Shown here one piece after another: positions 46,541 through 59,255 of a stretch of DNA of 64,000 nt. The DNA lies in NCBI RefSeq assembly GCF_020360975.1, contig NW_025408675.1, forward strand, positions 1,550,001 through 1,614,000, given 5' to 3'. Positions within the stretch are counted from its first letter, which is position 1, and every line of letters begins with the position of its first letter. Origin of the DNA: Hirsutella rhossiliensis (lineage: Eukaryota > Ascomycota > Sordariomycetes > Hypocreales > Ophiocordycipitaceae). The position numbers and the translations under genes are program-made. Under the pieces are notes generated by a model. That model saw only the letters and a list, made by a program, of their open reading frames with translations, was not told the DNA's origin and searched no databases.

Positions 46541-47324
46541 TCTATATAAGTTCGTCTATATATAAATTAAGCTATACCTCTTCTTTCTCTTAGACGTTTA
46601 CTTTTATCTTATCTTACTACTTTACTATACGCTCCTACTTAGCCGGCTTAAATAACTTATACTTTATATCTTATAAGAGCTCTTCTTATAAAGCTTCTTA
46701 TAAAACCTATTATAAGGGCATCGCGATAATAATTTCCTTTTATATAAGATCGATTAGCTAGTAATATAACTTAGTAGTATTATTAGTAGTATCGTTAGTA
46801 GTATCGTTAGTAGTATTATTAGTAGTATTATTAATAGCCTCGTTAGTAGGCTCGCCGGCGAGCTCCTTATTAAAAAACAGCGTATATATAGCTTATTAAT
46901 ATACTTATAGTATAGCCGTGCTAGGCTTATAGAGATCGCCGTACCGTTAAAGGTATTATAAGCCTTAGGTAGAGGTAGAGGCTACGGCGCCTATTAAGTA
47001 CTAGTCCCTTAGTATAGGGCCGGTACTTTAACCTAGCCGTCTACTTAGATCTAATATAGGTTTAACGGGTAACTAAACGGACTAGCTACTATACGTAATT
47101 AAACGTATTATATAAACTAGCTACTATACGTTATTACGCGTATTAAATATAGACTAGCTATTAGTCTTATAAGTTAAAGCGAGAGTAGTAATAACTATCT
47201 ATATTCTTCTTTATCTACCTAAGATCTAATAGGTTCTCTATCTTCTATATATACTATAGCGAGCGTAAGACCTTACTTAGGGCTTTAACCGAGTAATATC
47301 TTAACCTTATAATTATACGATAGT
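46541..47324 (-). pseudogene. RIPed reading frame cut by Gypsy E and by Copia C copy 3; unknown
   Basis: In one minus-strand frame (codon starts congruent with 46,868) the sequence reads across the whole 784 bp, roughly 260 codons, with TAA/TAG only. Landmarks in N-to-C order: LVYIIR, LPVKPILDLSR, TGPILRD-YLIGAVASTST, YL-RYGDLYKPSTAIL, LFFNKELAGEPTNEA, a tandem Asn/Asp-Thr-Thr-Asn repeat (46,771-46,840), then a charged helical part with KYKLFKPAK. It meets Copia C at 47,325 and Gypsy E at 46,541; the continuation past Gypsy E would be 32,401 and below. It may be a host gene or a DNA-transposon protein. Function unknown. Confidence 0.42.
46771..46840. repeat. 12-bp minisatellite (TTAGTAGTATCG-type)
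   Basis: Five to six units of a 12-mer, alternating TCG and TTA at the end. In the minus-strand frame it encodes Asn/Asp-Thr-Thr repeats; CpG-containing units alternate with TpA-containing ones. Confidence 0.8.
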
Positions 47325-47789
47325 TATCGCGAAGCGTAGCCTAATTTTATAGTTCTTAAAGATATCCCTTAGTAAGAGGGACTAAGGAAGCTAAAAAATA
47401 CCTGGTATAAAAGAAGGAAGAAGGAGCTAAAAAGAGGTATAGAAAGGAGGGTAGGAGTATAAAGGGAAGTATAAGTAGCGAGAGATAAGACGGATATACC
47501 GGCAATAGCTAAAAGGGAGGGGAAAAACTAGTAAAAAGCTCGGTAGTTAATAGGATATTAATAGCTTCTTTAAGTAGGATCTTCTTTATTAATTAAGATA
47601 GTAGATAGGTATAAAAGGGGGCGTTAGATAGAAGAAAGAAGAAAAATTAAGGTAATATAATAATTACTCCCCTACCTTAATTACTACCCTTATAAGAATT
47701 AAATAGCTTAGCCCTACCTATCCGTCTCCTTACTTTTAATTTTACCTTTATATATTTTATATATACTTCTTATATCTCTTTATATAAGA
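47325..47789 (+). repeat. Copia C copy 3, 5' LTR
   Basis: About 465 bp, starting TATCGCGAAGCG (TGTCGCGAAGCG in copy 2); differences from copy 2 are nearly all C-to-T or G-to-A. Confidence 0.92.
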
Positions 47790-47936
47790 GTTATAAGCCT
47801 AGGAGGAATAATATTCCTATACCTTCCGGCTACTATAAAAGGCACCTTTCTTATATCCTTTATAGCTTCCTTTTACCCCTCTTATTAGAAACGCCGATTT
47901 TTACTTAACCTTTCTACCCTTCCCTATAATAATAAC

Positions 47937-48812
47937 GAAAACGAACTCCTTTACTATCCCTACGGTCTATAGGACGATTCTAGTAGAGCCCTAAGATTAA
48001 GATAAGTAGGTAAAGGAGCTATAGGCTCGTATAAATAGAACTATTTATAATTTAGTCTTCTTTAATAAATAGGACCCTCTTAAGCCCCCTCTTTATCCTA
48101 GGGCAACGGACTTTATAGAGGGAGTAACCCTCTTCTTTAAGCTAACCTCTATATAGTAAAGAGCTTTTTCTACTACCTTAGGCGACTATAAGAGTTACTA
48201 AAAGGAATACCTCTATAAGATAAAGCTACTAACTACTACTTATACGGTAATAATAGAATCCGTTAGTACTATAAAGCTAATCTCTCTTTAAGAGGAAGAG
48301 ACTCTTAAGTAGTAGCTTTTAAAGCTCGAGACCTTAATAGCTCCCTCTAGGGGCTATATAACTAACCGTATTAGGAAGACCTATACGGCCTACCTAAGAG
48401 CCTTTTCTACTAGGAACCTACTAGCTTTATCGTAGCTAGCTAAGTAAGAAGAAATCCTCGAGGAAGCTAACTAATACCTCTTTATAGAAGCTCTTTCTAG
48501 CTAATAGCTATAGGATATATCTCTACTAATAAAGCCTATTAGTAATAGTTACTTAACTATCTTTTAAGAAGCTAGCTAAGAACTAAACGAAGAGGCTACT
48601 AGAGTATAATAGTAAGTAGTCTTATTCCTTTATAGCTAGTACTCGACCTAGACGGTTCGACCTATAGCCCTTATTACTACGGCCCCCGCTACTGCTACTA
48701 CTACTATTATAGCTATTGCCCCTTTAGCTCCTCCTCCCTCGAGAGCCTTAACGCCGTCGTTAACTATAGCTGCTGCCCCGGCCCCGGCTATATATCTTAT
48801 TCCGGGTCTAGC
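47937..48812 (+). pseudogene. Copia C copy 3 gag, RIPed and truncated
   Basis: It aligns with 35,074-35,970. The capsid helices and linker are recognisable; the zinc knuckle and all of pol are missing beyond the Gypsy A insertion. Confidence 0.85.
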
Positions 48813-49296
48813 TATTACGACCACGGTCTAGTAAACCGCGGGGACTAGTATATATTATAAGGGCACGTAACGTAGGGAATAAGGAATATTAAACGGACCG
48901 ATAGGCTAATTAAGTTTAAAGCGACGGGTTACTCTAGCGCTCTAACGCTTTATAGCTAGGATCGTAGGATCGCTCTAACGCTCTAGGGCTCCTAAGCTAT
49001 AGGATTACCTAGTGCTCTCGGCGATCTAAGGAAGCTCTCGAGATATATAAGGAAAGAACGGAATACTCCTTTAAATAGATAGCTCGATAGCTTTTAATAT
49101 TATAATTATTGCGATCTTTATTATAATCTTATCTTTAATTCTAATTACTTAATTACCTAGTTATAGTCTATAGTCTATAACCTTTAACTTATTATTAATG
49201 TAATATACTTATTATTACCTAGACTACGCCCTATTATATCTATTAATATAAACCCCTCGATAGGTTTATCCCTTAAGAATAATATCGGTCGTTATA
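48813..49296 (+). repeat. Gypsy A 5' LTR (copy 2)
   Basis: About 484 bp, TATTACGAC...GTCGTTATA. It interrupts Copia C copy 3 within the gag linker. The interior that follows (CGTTAAAAGCTC...) matches that after the LTR at 58,772. Confidence 0.9.
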
Positions 49297-51524
49297 CGTT
49301 AAAAGCTCTTATTTAATATAATACCGCGTTACTTTAAGTAATATTATAACTATTAATATACTTATATAGTAAACTAGATTAACTAACTCTAAAGCTATTA
49401 TATTACCTTAGGATATAATACGCGAGATTATTGCCTTTTAATATAAGGTATAGTTACTTAGAAATAAAGGAGGTAATAAATAAGTTAGGGACCTTAGAGA
49501 AGTAGTTAAACTAAAATAGCTAGGACTATTTAATAGTACTTATAGTATACTTTAAGACTTTCTTACTTAACTTAAGGCCTACTACTGGTTTTACCTTATT
49601 AAACTCTTAGACTTAGTTAAAAAGGTACTTTATATAGGAAATTATTTATCTAGAATAGTACTTACTTAGTTTAGACCTATTATAAGGGATTTTCTTAATA
49701 ACTAATTAGCGTAATAAGATAATAAGATAAGTAAAGTCTTTATTAGTTTCTAAGGATTTAAAGAAGCTATTATAAAGGTATTTAGAATAATCGATAAGAA
49801 ATAAGAAGCTAAATAGAAACTTTAAGAACTTTAATAAAGGATCTTAGTATCGAATTATATTATAAAGTTTTATTAAGTTACCTTAAAGCTTAATTAGCAC
49901 GACGAACCTCTTATATTATAATTTTATAATAGGCTTAAAGAAGAAGTTAAGGACGAGCTTTATAAGGAAAATTAACCTAATAACCTCTCGGACTATATTA
50001 CTATAGTAATATAAATTAATAATAGATAGTATACGCGACGCTAAGAAAAGAAATAAGGAAGAGGAAACTAAAACCCTTCTTATAAGAATAACTTTAGCTA
50101 ACGCGCTAACTATAAGAAAAAGCGCGAAATATAAATAGCTTAGGTATATATAGTAAATCCTAGACTAATAGATTTAAGTATAATATAAAAAGGTAAAGGA
50201 AAGTATTTTAACTATAGGAAACTTAGATATTACTTTAAAGAATATAGATAACCTTATAAGGAGAAGAAAACCTACTAAGTACTAGCCTTAGAAGGTAAGA
50301 AATACTTAAACGCTATTAATAGATAGGAACCTAAGTATAAACTCCTTAGTTAAACTATATACTATAATAATAAATATATAGTATACTTAAGCGATAAGAA
50401 CGGTACTAGATAGTTCTTAAAGCTATTAAAGAAGACCCTTATAATAATATAATAAAGGGATCTTAAAATATAGAAATAAGTTAAATTTATAAAACCGGAA
50501 TACCCTTATCTTAAAGGAGTCTCTTAGGACTATAGTAAACGATTCTAAGAAGATAGATAAAATAAAAATCGATAATAATAATAGGTAGTTTATAAATAAT
50601 ATAATAAAGAAGATATAGATATAGCCCTTATACTTATAAAACTTAGATAATACCCTAAAGAGGAATAATAAAGTATCGATAATATAAGCTTTAAAGAATA
50701 AGAAATACCTAGAGAAATAAAAGATAAGAACGAACTTATACTACTACCCTTACTACTAAGGGAAAATACTATAATTAAAGAATATACTTTATACTTTAAA
50801 GAATTTAAAGAAATACTTAAAATTAAAACCTAATAAATACCTTAAATTCTTATAGAAAACTAATAAGCTATATTAATTCGATATTAACTAGTACTATATA
50901 AAGGGGACTATACTATAGCTATCGCTATAGTCGATACTTTTATAGCTTTATAATAAGAATAGTAACTATAAGGAGAATTTAAAGACGATCTATAAATACT
51001 ACTTACTTATAAGTACTATAAATATATTTAAAAGATATTATACGTCTACTTAGATTATATAATATACTTTTAGATAAAGGTACGATACGATGCCTTCTTA
51101 GTTAAGTTTAAAGGATAAGTACTTTTAAAACCCTACCTAAGTATAGAACTAAACTACTAGAAAATCGATTAACGCTACCTAAATAACTAAGTTATATTAT
51201 TAAAACCTAATTACGGTATACTATTTAAATACCGCGATAATTACGGTTTATTAACGAGATATCTTTTAGAGATATATAAAATCTATAAATATACTAAAAT
51301 AAAGGAATAATATAGCGCTACTTACTTTAAAGTATTTAAACTATTAATCTTTTAAAGACTTATATAATAAATTAAATATAATAAAGAAGATTATAATAAA
51401 TATATATACTTAAACTATAGAGTTTATAAATATAAAAAGGTATAAGTATAATATAAATAATATAATAGTATACTAAAAAGTTATTAGTAATATATATAAA
51501 GGCTATAAGCTATATTTAACTAAG
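49297..51524 (+). pseudogene. Gypsy A copy 2 gag region, RIPed, broken off at 51,524
   Basis: It aligns with 59,256-61,495 base for base apart from transitions and a small indel near 50,530. The zinc knuckle is visible in ruined form at about 50,190-50,245: C-NCGKLGHYxKEC has become YFNYRKLRYYFKEY, with every Cys and the His turned into Tyr by G-to-A or C-to-T. After ACTAAG at 51,524 the alignment stops abruptly, marking an insertion or deletion boundary. Confidence 0.85.
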
Positions 51525-54500
51525 TAATATATATAATTAGATAATCTATATAACTATAATAGTGATTAATACCTATAAGGGGAAAAGATAAAGAGTTAAA
51601 GAAAATATAGAGGAAATCGAGATAATAAGAATAGTAAAAACTAGCCTAAAAGTTATCCCTATATACTATAGATATAAAGTAGATCTAGATAAAAAGTTCG
51701 ATAAACTAATAAATAAAATTATTAGAGAAATTATATATAAAAGAATCTTAATCCCTTTAAATTACTTAATTAACTTTATTCCCTAACTAAGCAAGAGACT
51801 TAGTATAAGATATATAGATATAGCCTAAGGTATAGAAAACACTAAATTCTAGACCCTAGAAAAAGTAAAGAGTAATATAAGACCTTATAAAGCTATAATA
51901 ATAGTTATAAAAGTAGCTAAAGATAATATAAAGAGTAGTTTACTCCTCCTTAAATATCTATAAGGAAAACTCATAGTAGCTTTAATATAAGTTAATAAAT
52001 AAGATAAAGAATACTAGGTCGAACTAATTAAGCTTACTTACCTTACTTATAAAGAATCGGATTATAAGTACCTCGAAGTCTAATAAGTATTAAAGGAAGT
52101 TAGGTTTATAACTAATATAATTAGCGTAATATAACTAGCTTAAGGACTATTTAATTAATAAACTCTAAAGGTAATAAGACTAAAGAAAGATAAATTTATT
52201 ATATAGGAAGTAGTACTCTTAATAAGATACTAAAAGATAACTTTAAAAGACCTTATAGCGATTCCTATAATACGTATAAATATAGTCCTTATACCTTTCC
52301 GCTCGCTTAAGTATATATAAGACCTACCCTATATTTAAGTATAGCTTAGTAGCTAGAAAGCTAAAGTTCTAAGCGCCTTAATTAATACTAAGTCTAAAGT
52401 AAACCTTATTACTAAAAGATATATAAATATATATAGGCTTAAAATCCTACTAATAAGAGTATTAATAATAGCGTATACTAGGTCCCTTATAGATATAGTT
52501 AGGGAGGTAGAGACTAATCTCTATTTAAGTATAGCCTAGATACTAATCTATCTTTATATTATACTAGATAGAGTCTTAGTCCTCTTTATCCTAGGCATAC
52601 TATTTATTAAAGCCGCGCGTATATTATTTAATTATTCTTTAAGGAACAGCGATATATAGGTTAAATATTATATTAGTACTATCTAGGTAATTACGCTAGC
52701 GGTAGGAGCTATTAAATAAGAGCTTTTAAACGAGGTTAATATAGTAAAATCCTTTTAGACTATAACCTTAATAGTTAATAAAGATATATATAAAAGACTA
52801 AAGCTTAAGGAGACTATATAAGAAATAACTACCTAGCTCCTAAGAAATTCTTTTTAGGCTTTAGTAATAGAAGTTAAAGAAGATAACCTAGGAGATACTT
52901 AATAATTATAGAAAGAACCCCTTATAGATACCTTAATAGCCGAGATTCTCTTACTAAGAGGCAAGATCCTTAGTTATAAAAGGGGCGCTAACTAAGTCCT
53001 TAACCTAGCCTACGCTAGCGTAAATAAGCCCTTAATAGTATTAGTATAATAGTAATTAATTATAGATAAAGGAGATAAGGCGATTCTAGCTATTAAATCT
53101 AAAATAGTAGAAGAGATTATTAAAGTTATAGTTATAAAGGCTATAAGAGAATTTAAGAAAAACTTTATTAGAGCTAGAAAGAAGTTTAGAAAGATCTAGA
53201 AGGTTAAAGTTAAGATAGGGAGGAAACGGCCTATTATATTATATAATCTAAGAGTTAATACTCTCTTTAAAAGAAAAGTAAATAAGATTAACCCTATTAA
53301 CGATACTCTATTAAACGGCTCGATACTAGATAGGGACCCTAACTAAAAGAAGACTAAATAGAATACTATTAAAGATAAGATATAGCCTAGACCTTACCTA
53401 GAATACTTAATAGGAAAATTCTTAAGTATATAGAAAGGAAAGCAGCTAATATAAGAAAGACTTAAAGTAGTTTACGAATAATTTAAGGACTTTCTTATAA
53501 AGGTAAAAATCTAGATCTTCGATAGTATTCTATTTAATAAGGAAGTAGCGTTATCCTAGGACTTTATAAAAAGAGGTAAAGTCGACCTAGCTATAGCCCC
53601 CCTATAGGTTATTAGGATAATAAAATATAAGGCATAGTAAGTAGCTTTAATCTTAATCTTAAAAGCAATAGTAGAAAGTTATTAATATCCTTAAAATTAA
53701 ACTAGAAATAAGAGTCCTTAAAGAAAGGCATAGGCCCTATAAGAACCCTTTTTTCCTAGTAGTAAAGAAAGATAAAGGACTACGCTTAATTAATTCCGCT
53801 ATATATATAAATACCGTTATAATAAGAGATATAAATCTACCGCTAAATATAAATAAGTTTAGCGACTACTTCTTAATATATAAGATCCTTTCCCTCCTAG
53901 ACCTTTTTTTAGGCTATAATTAGATCCCTCTTAATATTAAAAGCTATAACTTAATAATATTCGCGATACTTATTACCCTCTTATATATATATATACTCCC
54001 TTAAGGGGCTATAAACTTAGTCGGCTAATTTATAAGGATAATATAAAGAATCCTATAAGACCTTATACCGAATATCTATAGGAATTTCCTTAATAATATA
54101 AGTATTAAGGGGCCTAATACGACGTATAACTATAAAGAGGTAGCGCTAAGAGTAAGGAGATTTATCTTTAAATACCTTATTAACCTCGATAAAGTCCTAG
54201 TTAACGTCGAACTCTTTAGTTATACGATTATAAGGGCTAAATCGAAATTCTACTAGTAAGTAACTAAAGTTATCGGTTATATTTATAGAATAAATAAAAG
54301 GTGCCCTATAAAAGCTAAAGTTATTAAAATTAAGGAATAGATAAGATGCCTTAATATAATATATATTAGAGCTTTCCTTATTATTATAAGATACTATTAA
54401 ATCTAAATTAAATAGTTCGCTATCTTAGTAAAACCCCTTATAGACCTATTAAAGAAAGAAGTTTATTAAGAATAAGGAGATAAATAAGTAAAAGCGATAG

Positions 54501-56060
54501 CTATCCTTAAGAAAGCTATTACTAATCTAGTCTTTCTAGTATCCCTCGATATTAGCCTAAGAAGAGGAGATATTATACTAATATATAATACTAGTCTACT
54601 TAGCTAGGGGGCAGTCCTAATATAAATCGTTAATAGAAAGAAGCGCCTTATAAGGTTTAAAAGTAAAATATAGTTACTAGTAGAAACTAAATATAATATA
54701 ATAAAGAGGGAGTATAGGGCTATATTAAGTACGCTTAAGAGACTAAGAATATACCTATATAGCGTATATTTTATCTTAGAAACTAATATATAGGTCCTAG
54801 TCGATTAACTAAAAGGTGCCCTTAAAGACGTCCTTAGAGCTATAGTAACTTACTAGATAAGCTATATTTTCCTCTTTAACTTTACTATATAATACGTTAA
54901 AGGTAAAAAGAATAACGTAGCTAATAGACTCTTAAGAAAGCCTAAAGGACCTTCTAATATATTAAATAAGGAAATAAAAAGCGATATTAAAGAATTTATA
55001 AACTTCTACTTAAATATAGTATAAAGGTACTAAAGGTTAATAATAGCACTTATAAAAATAGCAGAGAAAAAAGGTAAGTAGATTAGATACCTTAACTAAG
55101 TAATCCTTATAGACTAAATAGTAGTTAGAGAGTCTTATAGAATATTAGCTTTCTACCTACTATATAGATAGGAACCGGTACTACTTCTTAAGGTAGAATA
55201 TTTAACTTAGCGACTAATTAACTAAGATAAAGTAAAGATAAGAGAAGAATTATTTAAAGTATAAGTATAAGTTTTAGAAAGAAAAGAAAAAGATATAAAA
55301 GAAGCTAAGAAAAGAGTAATAAGATATCGGAATCGATTAATAAAGAGGATAGATAAAGCTAATAAGTATATAATAAGGAAAGAAAGCCTATAACCTAAAG
55401 ACCTTATCTTATTATTCGACGTAAGATAATTAAATAATCTAAGGAGGTAAGCTAAGTATTAGATAAGGTAGAACGGTCCCTTTTAAGTAGTATCGCGCTT
55501 AGAGTAGTCTAAGGTATATAGGATTAAGACTTTAAATAGAATTATACTTAATAAGATAATCTTAGGAGAGTATTTAAAGAAGTTTAAAAAGGATAAGGAA
55601 GGTTAGTAGTGCTCTATTAAAGATAACTAGTTACTCTAGGATAAGATTACTCTTAATAAGAGGAGGAAGGAAAAAATAATAGATAAAGTAGATAATTTAC
55701 TACTCTTACTAAGTAGAGAAGCTTTAGATTAAATAGTACTATAGTTATAATAACTCCTTAATAAACCTTAGAAGGATTAAAGCTAAGAAGAGGAAAAAGA
55801 GTAACTATAGATACCTAAGAAAGGCCTAAGGTATATAATCGAGGTTTAGCTACTATAACTTAGTAAAGTAAAAAAGGATCTTTATATAAGAGCCTTAAAA
55901 ACGCTAATTTAATAAGAAAAGGAAAAGGTAAAAAGGAGCTAGGAAGGAAAAGGCGGTAAAGATAAAAATCTACGACTATCGTAAGAAGCACGCTAGAACC
56001 TAACTAGTAACTAAGGTACCGTCTAACTATTTAATTAAAGGATAACTATAGTAGCCGAGA
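51525..56060 (+). pseudogene. Gypsy family F: gag-pol with RT and probable integrase, RIPed
   Basis: A different Ty3/Gypsy family. The RT is clear at about 53,730-54,250: FLVVKKDKGLRLINSA, LPLNINKFSDYF, LSLLDLFLGYNQIPL, AINLVGQFIRI and FLNNISIKGP (catalytic Asp-Asp reduced to Asn-Asn). RNase H (about 54,530-54,960) and an integrase-like tail (55,020-55,570) follow in order. Upstream (51,600-53,600) is gag-like charged sequence without an evident zinc knuckle. LTR ends could not be found; AAAGGGGGAGA at 56,301-56,311 may be a polypurine tract. Confidence 0.7.
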
Positions 56061-58771
56061 TATTTATAAGCGCTTTACCTACTACCTTATCGTTTTAAAT
56101 TTTCTACTTAAAGCTCCCTAAGTAAATAAAGATAATATTTCCTACCTTTCCTTAATAATAACCTACCCTTTACTACCTTAAAGAAGATAAATAGAGATAT
56201 AATTAAATAATAAAGTAAGAAAATAAATATTCTTACTACCTACCTTCCTTAAGAATAGGATTTTTTACTTTATAAATAAGGACGTTTATTCTTTATTATA
56301 AAGGGGGAGACCCGCTATAGCGAAAATAAACGCGCTTATAAGATAAATTTTAATATATTTTCGACTTATTAGATTAAACGTATATAACCTTAAGAGAAAA
56401 ACTTTTACTACTAAAGATAGCGACTAAATAAGGCTACCTACTCTTAGTAAACCTATTATAAACTACTATAAAGTAAACTTAAAGACTATTTAATTATTAC
56501 TTAAGAGAGAGCTCGTTAAACCTATATAATCTCTTTTTAGGTAAAATAAGTATAAGGTTAATTTCCTCCCCTTCCTCTAAATCCTTAGTAGGACTAAAGG
56601 GATTAAGGATATTATAAAGAAAATAAGAGGCGGTCTTATTACTAATATACTTATCGTAAAATTTATTAGTTTTAAGGTCGGTGCGGAAATTATAACTATA
56701 TATATAGTTAGCGAATCTATTAAGGTTATAAGTAGCCCTATAATATCTAAGGAAGTACTACTATTTATAAATAAGCGCCTTAGTCGAATCTTAGACGAAG
56801 TTAGTATAAGAACCGCTAGTAGTACCTAAAAGAAAGATATACTTATAAAAAGGAAATATAATATACTTATAAGTAAAAGTTATAGTTATCTAATAAGTTC
56901 GAATATACCCTTAATAAAGGCGAGGATTATAAGTTCTATATAAAGTAATTAAGACTACTTTAGAGTATTCTTACCGCCTTAAACTAAGCTAAGAAAAGAA
57001 GTATCCGCGTAAATAAGCAATTTCTATAGGGATATAAGTTACTAGCCGACGTCTATAATAAAGGGTATAGAAGACGATTTAATTATACCGACCTAGCGTG
57101 CTCTTAAGAAAGTAAGAGAGAGGAGAGCGACCGCGCGCTTTAATCCTAATAATATTAGGAGCTTTTAATAGAACCTATAACTAAAAGGCAATTTCTATAT
57201 AAATTAGAAACCCTTAATAACTAATATTATTTCTACTATAGACCTAGGTCTTAAAGTAACTATAGATTTATAAAAGAAGATAGTTAGAACGAGCTAAGTA
57301 AGATTAAATAAGTTAGATAGTTATTACTTAAAAGTACTCTATATAAAAAGGAAAGACCTTAGTATAATAATTCTAAGTAAGAAGAGTAGTAGTAATAAGG
57401 GAAGGTTATAGAAGAGTAGTTAAAGAGAGGTTAACGATATCTAGTAGCTCTTTAGTTTTAAGTTTAGCGGTCCTACGAGATATAATAAGGAAGAAAAGGT
57501 AGTCGTAAAAGGAGAAGATAAAAGGTAGCGGTCTAGAAAAATAAAAAAGATAGAGGAGAGAAGAGAAAGAAGAGGAATAGAAAGAGTAAAAAGGAGAAGA
57601 AAAGGGCAGAGATTAAATAGCTTATTAATCGATAACTAGTAAAAGAAGCTATTTAAGCGTAACCCCTAAATACGCCTAAGACCTTACCGCTATAGAGGCC
57701 GGCTAAAGTAACTAATAACCGCGCGTTTTAATAACTATTTATTCTTCTTACTATACCCTCCTTCTTTTTCTTTCTATATATATATATATATATACTCTAT
57801 ATACTTCCCTACTTATAACGATCCCCTTTACTAATATAACTCTTATATATATATATAATACCCTCTTAGCCTCTTAGCGTTATAACTTAGAACTACTTAC
57901 CCTAACTATTTAATCTTATCTTCTCCCTTTCTTTCGCTTACTTTACCCTTTCCTAAGATATAGCGGCGAACCTAAATAGTATCCTAGGCCTAGCTATAGA
58001 CCTCCCTAAGAATACCGCTATCTTCTTTAGCGTACTACTATTTAAGAGTAAGAGCTCTATTTTGCCTACTTACTATAGTAAAGTTAAAGTAAAAGGCGGT
58101 AAAAGGCGCTTCTACGCTAAAGATAAGGAAATATTTATAAACTAAGACCGACGAGACGTTTATAGGTAAAAGCAACCTCCTAAGTATATCTATAGAGATC
58201 GTTAGTACTTAATACTAACGGGCCCTATTAAATAGTAGGATATTACCCTTAAAAACGCTTAGATAATATATAAGGGCGTTAAAAAGATAAACGGATTTAC
58301 TAGGAATAAGGCCTACTAAGAAGAGTATATCGTCGATATATATAACTTTCTTTATAGAGCTATCGATAAACGATAAGCTACGAGCTTTAGCCTTAGTATA
58401 ATAATTAAGATCTTAATAAGAGGTATTAAGAACGCGGTATACCCCTTACCTTACCTACTATTAGTTTATACTAACTACTAAGGGGAACCTATTAAAGATA
58501 TAAAAGATAGATATATAAAGTACTATAAATACCTAAATAATAAGGAGCATTTAATTAAGTTTACCGCTCCTACTTTTAACCTTAGTCGCTTTATATATAA
58601 ATAAAAGTATATAACTAAAGTTATTAACTTTTTAGTAGGATAAGATAAAGGGGGACTCTACTAAGGAGCGTTCCTCTAAGACTATAGGGAAGGAAACTTA
58701 GTCGTTTTTAATGCTTAGAAAGAGGGACGGTATACTAGACTCTATATATTCCTATAAGTATAGCGGTAGTT
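56061..58771. other. RIPed DNA of unclear origin, purine-rich block at 57,470-57,640
   Basis: It contains a possible polypurine tract near 56,301, a strongly purine-rich, Lys/Arg/Glu-coding-like block (57,470-57,640) and a segment with protein-like runs around 58,050-58,700, none assignable. TA-rich microsatellite at 57,774-57,793. It may combine the 3' end of Gypsy F and the 5' end of another element. Confidence 0.35.
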
Positions 58772-59255
58772 TATTACGACTACGGTCTAGTAAACCGCGG
58801 GGACTAGTATATATTATAAGGGCACGTAATATAAGGAATAAGGAATATTAAATAGACCGACGGGCTAATTAAGTTTAAAGTAATAGGTTACTTTAGCGCT
58901 CTAATACTTTATAGCTAGGATCGTAGGATCGCTTTAGCGCTCTAGCGCTCTTAGGCTATAGGATTACCTAGTACTCTCGGCGATCTAAGGAAGCTCTTAA
59001 GATATATAAGGAAGGAACGGAATACTCCTTTAAATAAATAGCTCGATAGCTTTTAATATTAGAATTATTACGATCTCTATTATAATCTTATCTTTAATTC
59101 TAATTACTTAATTACCTAATTATAGTTTATAGTCTATAACCTTTAACTTATTACTAATATAATATACTTATTATTACTTAGACTACGCCCTATTCTATCT
59201 ACTAATATAAACCCCTTAATAAGTTTATCCCTTAGGAATAATATTAGTTATTATA
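58772..59255 (+). repeat. Gypsy A 5' LTR (copy 3)
   Basis: 484 bp, the same length as 48,813-49,296 and the same flanking interior. No polypurine tract precedes it, so it is a 5' LTR of the element to its right rather than a 3' LTR of the one to its left. Confidence 0.9.

Larger units (their letters stand above)
47325..48812 (+). mobile_element. Copia family C, copy 3: 5' LTR and gag only, truncated by Gypsy A copy 2
   Basis: 5' LTR 47,325-47,789, RIPed primer site GTTATAAGCCTAGGAGG from 47,790, and gag from about 47,937 (ATA-ACG-AAA for ATG-ACG-AAA) through the Ala/Pro-rich linker to 48,812, where the Gypsy A LTR begins. Same orientation as copy 2 and much more RIPed. Its gag start lacks the one-base deletion seen in copy 2. 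Confidence 0.9.

Noticed and set aside
48813..59255. A single complete Gypsy A element using the LTRs at 48,813 and 58,772
   Set aside because: The second LTR has no polypurine tract before it and is followed by Gypsy A interior, flanking bases (CTAGC and after 59,255) do not match, and the interior between them changes family at 51,524.
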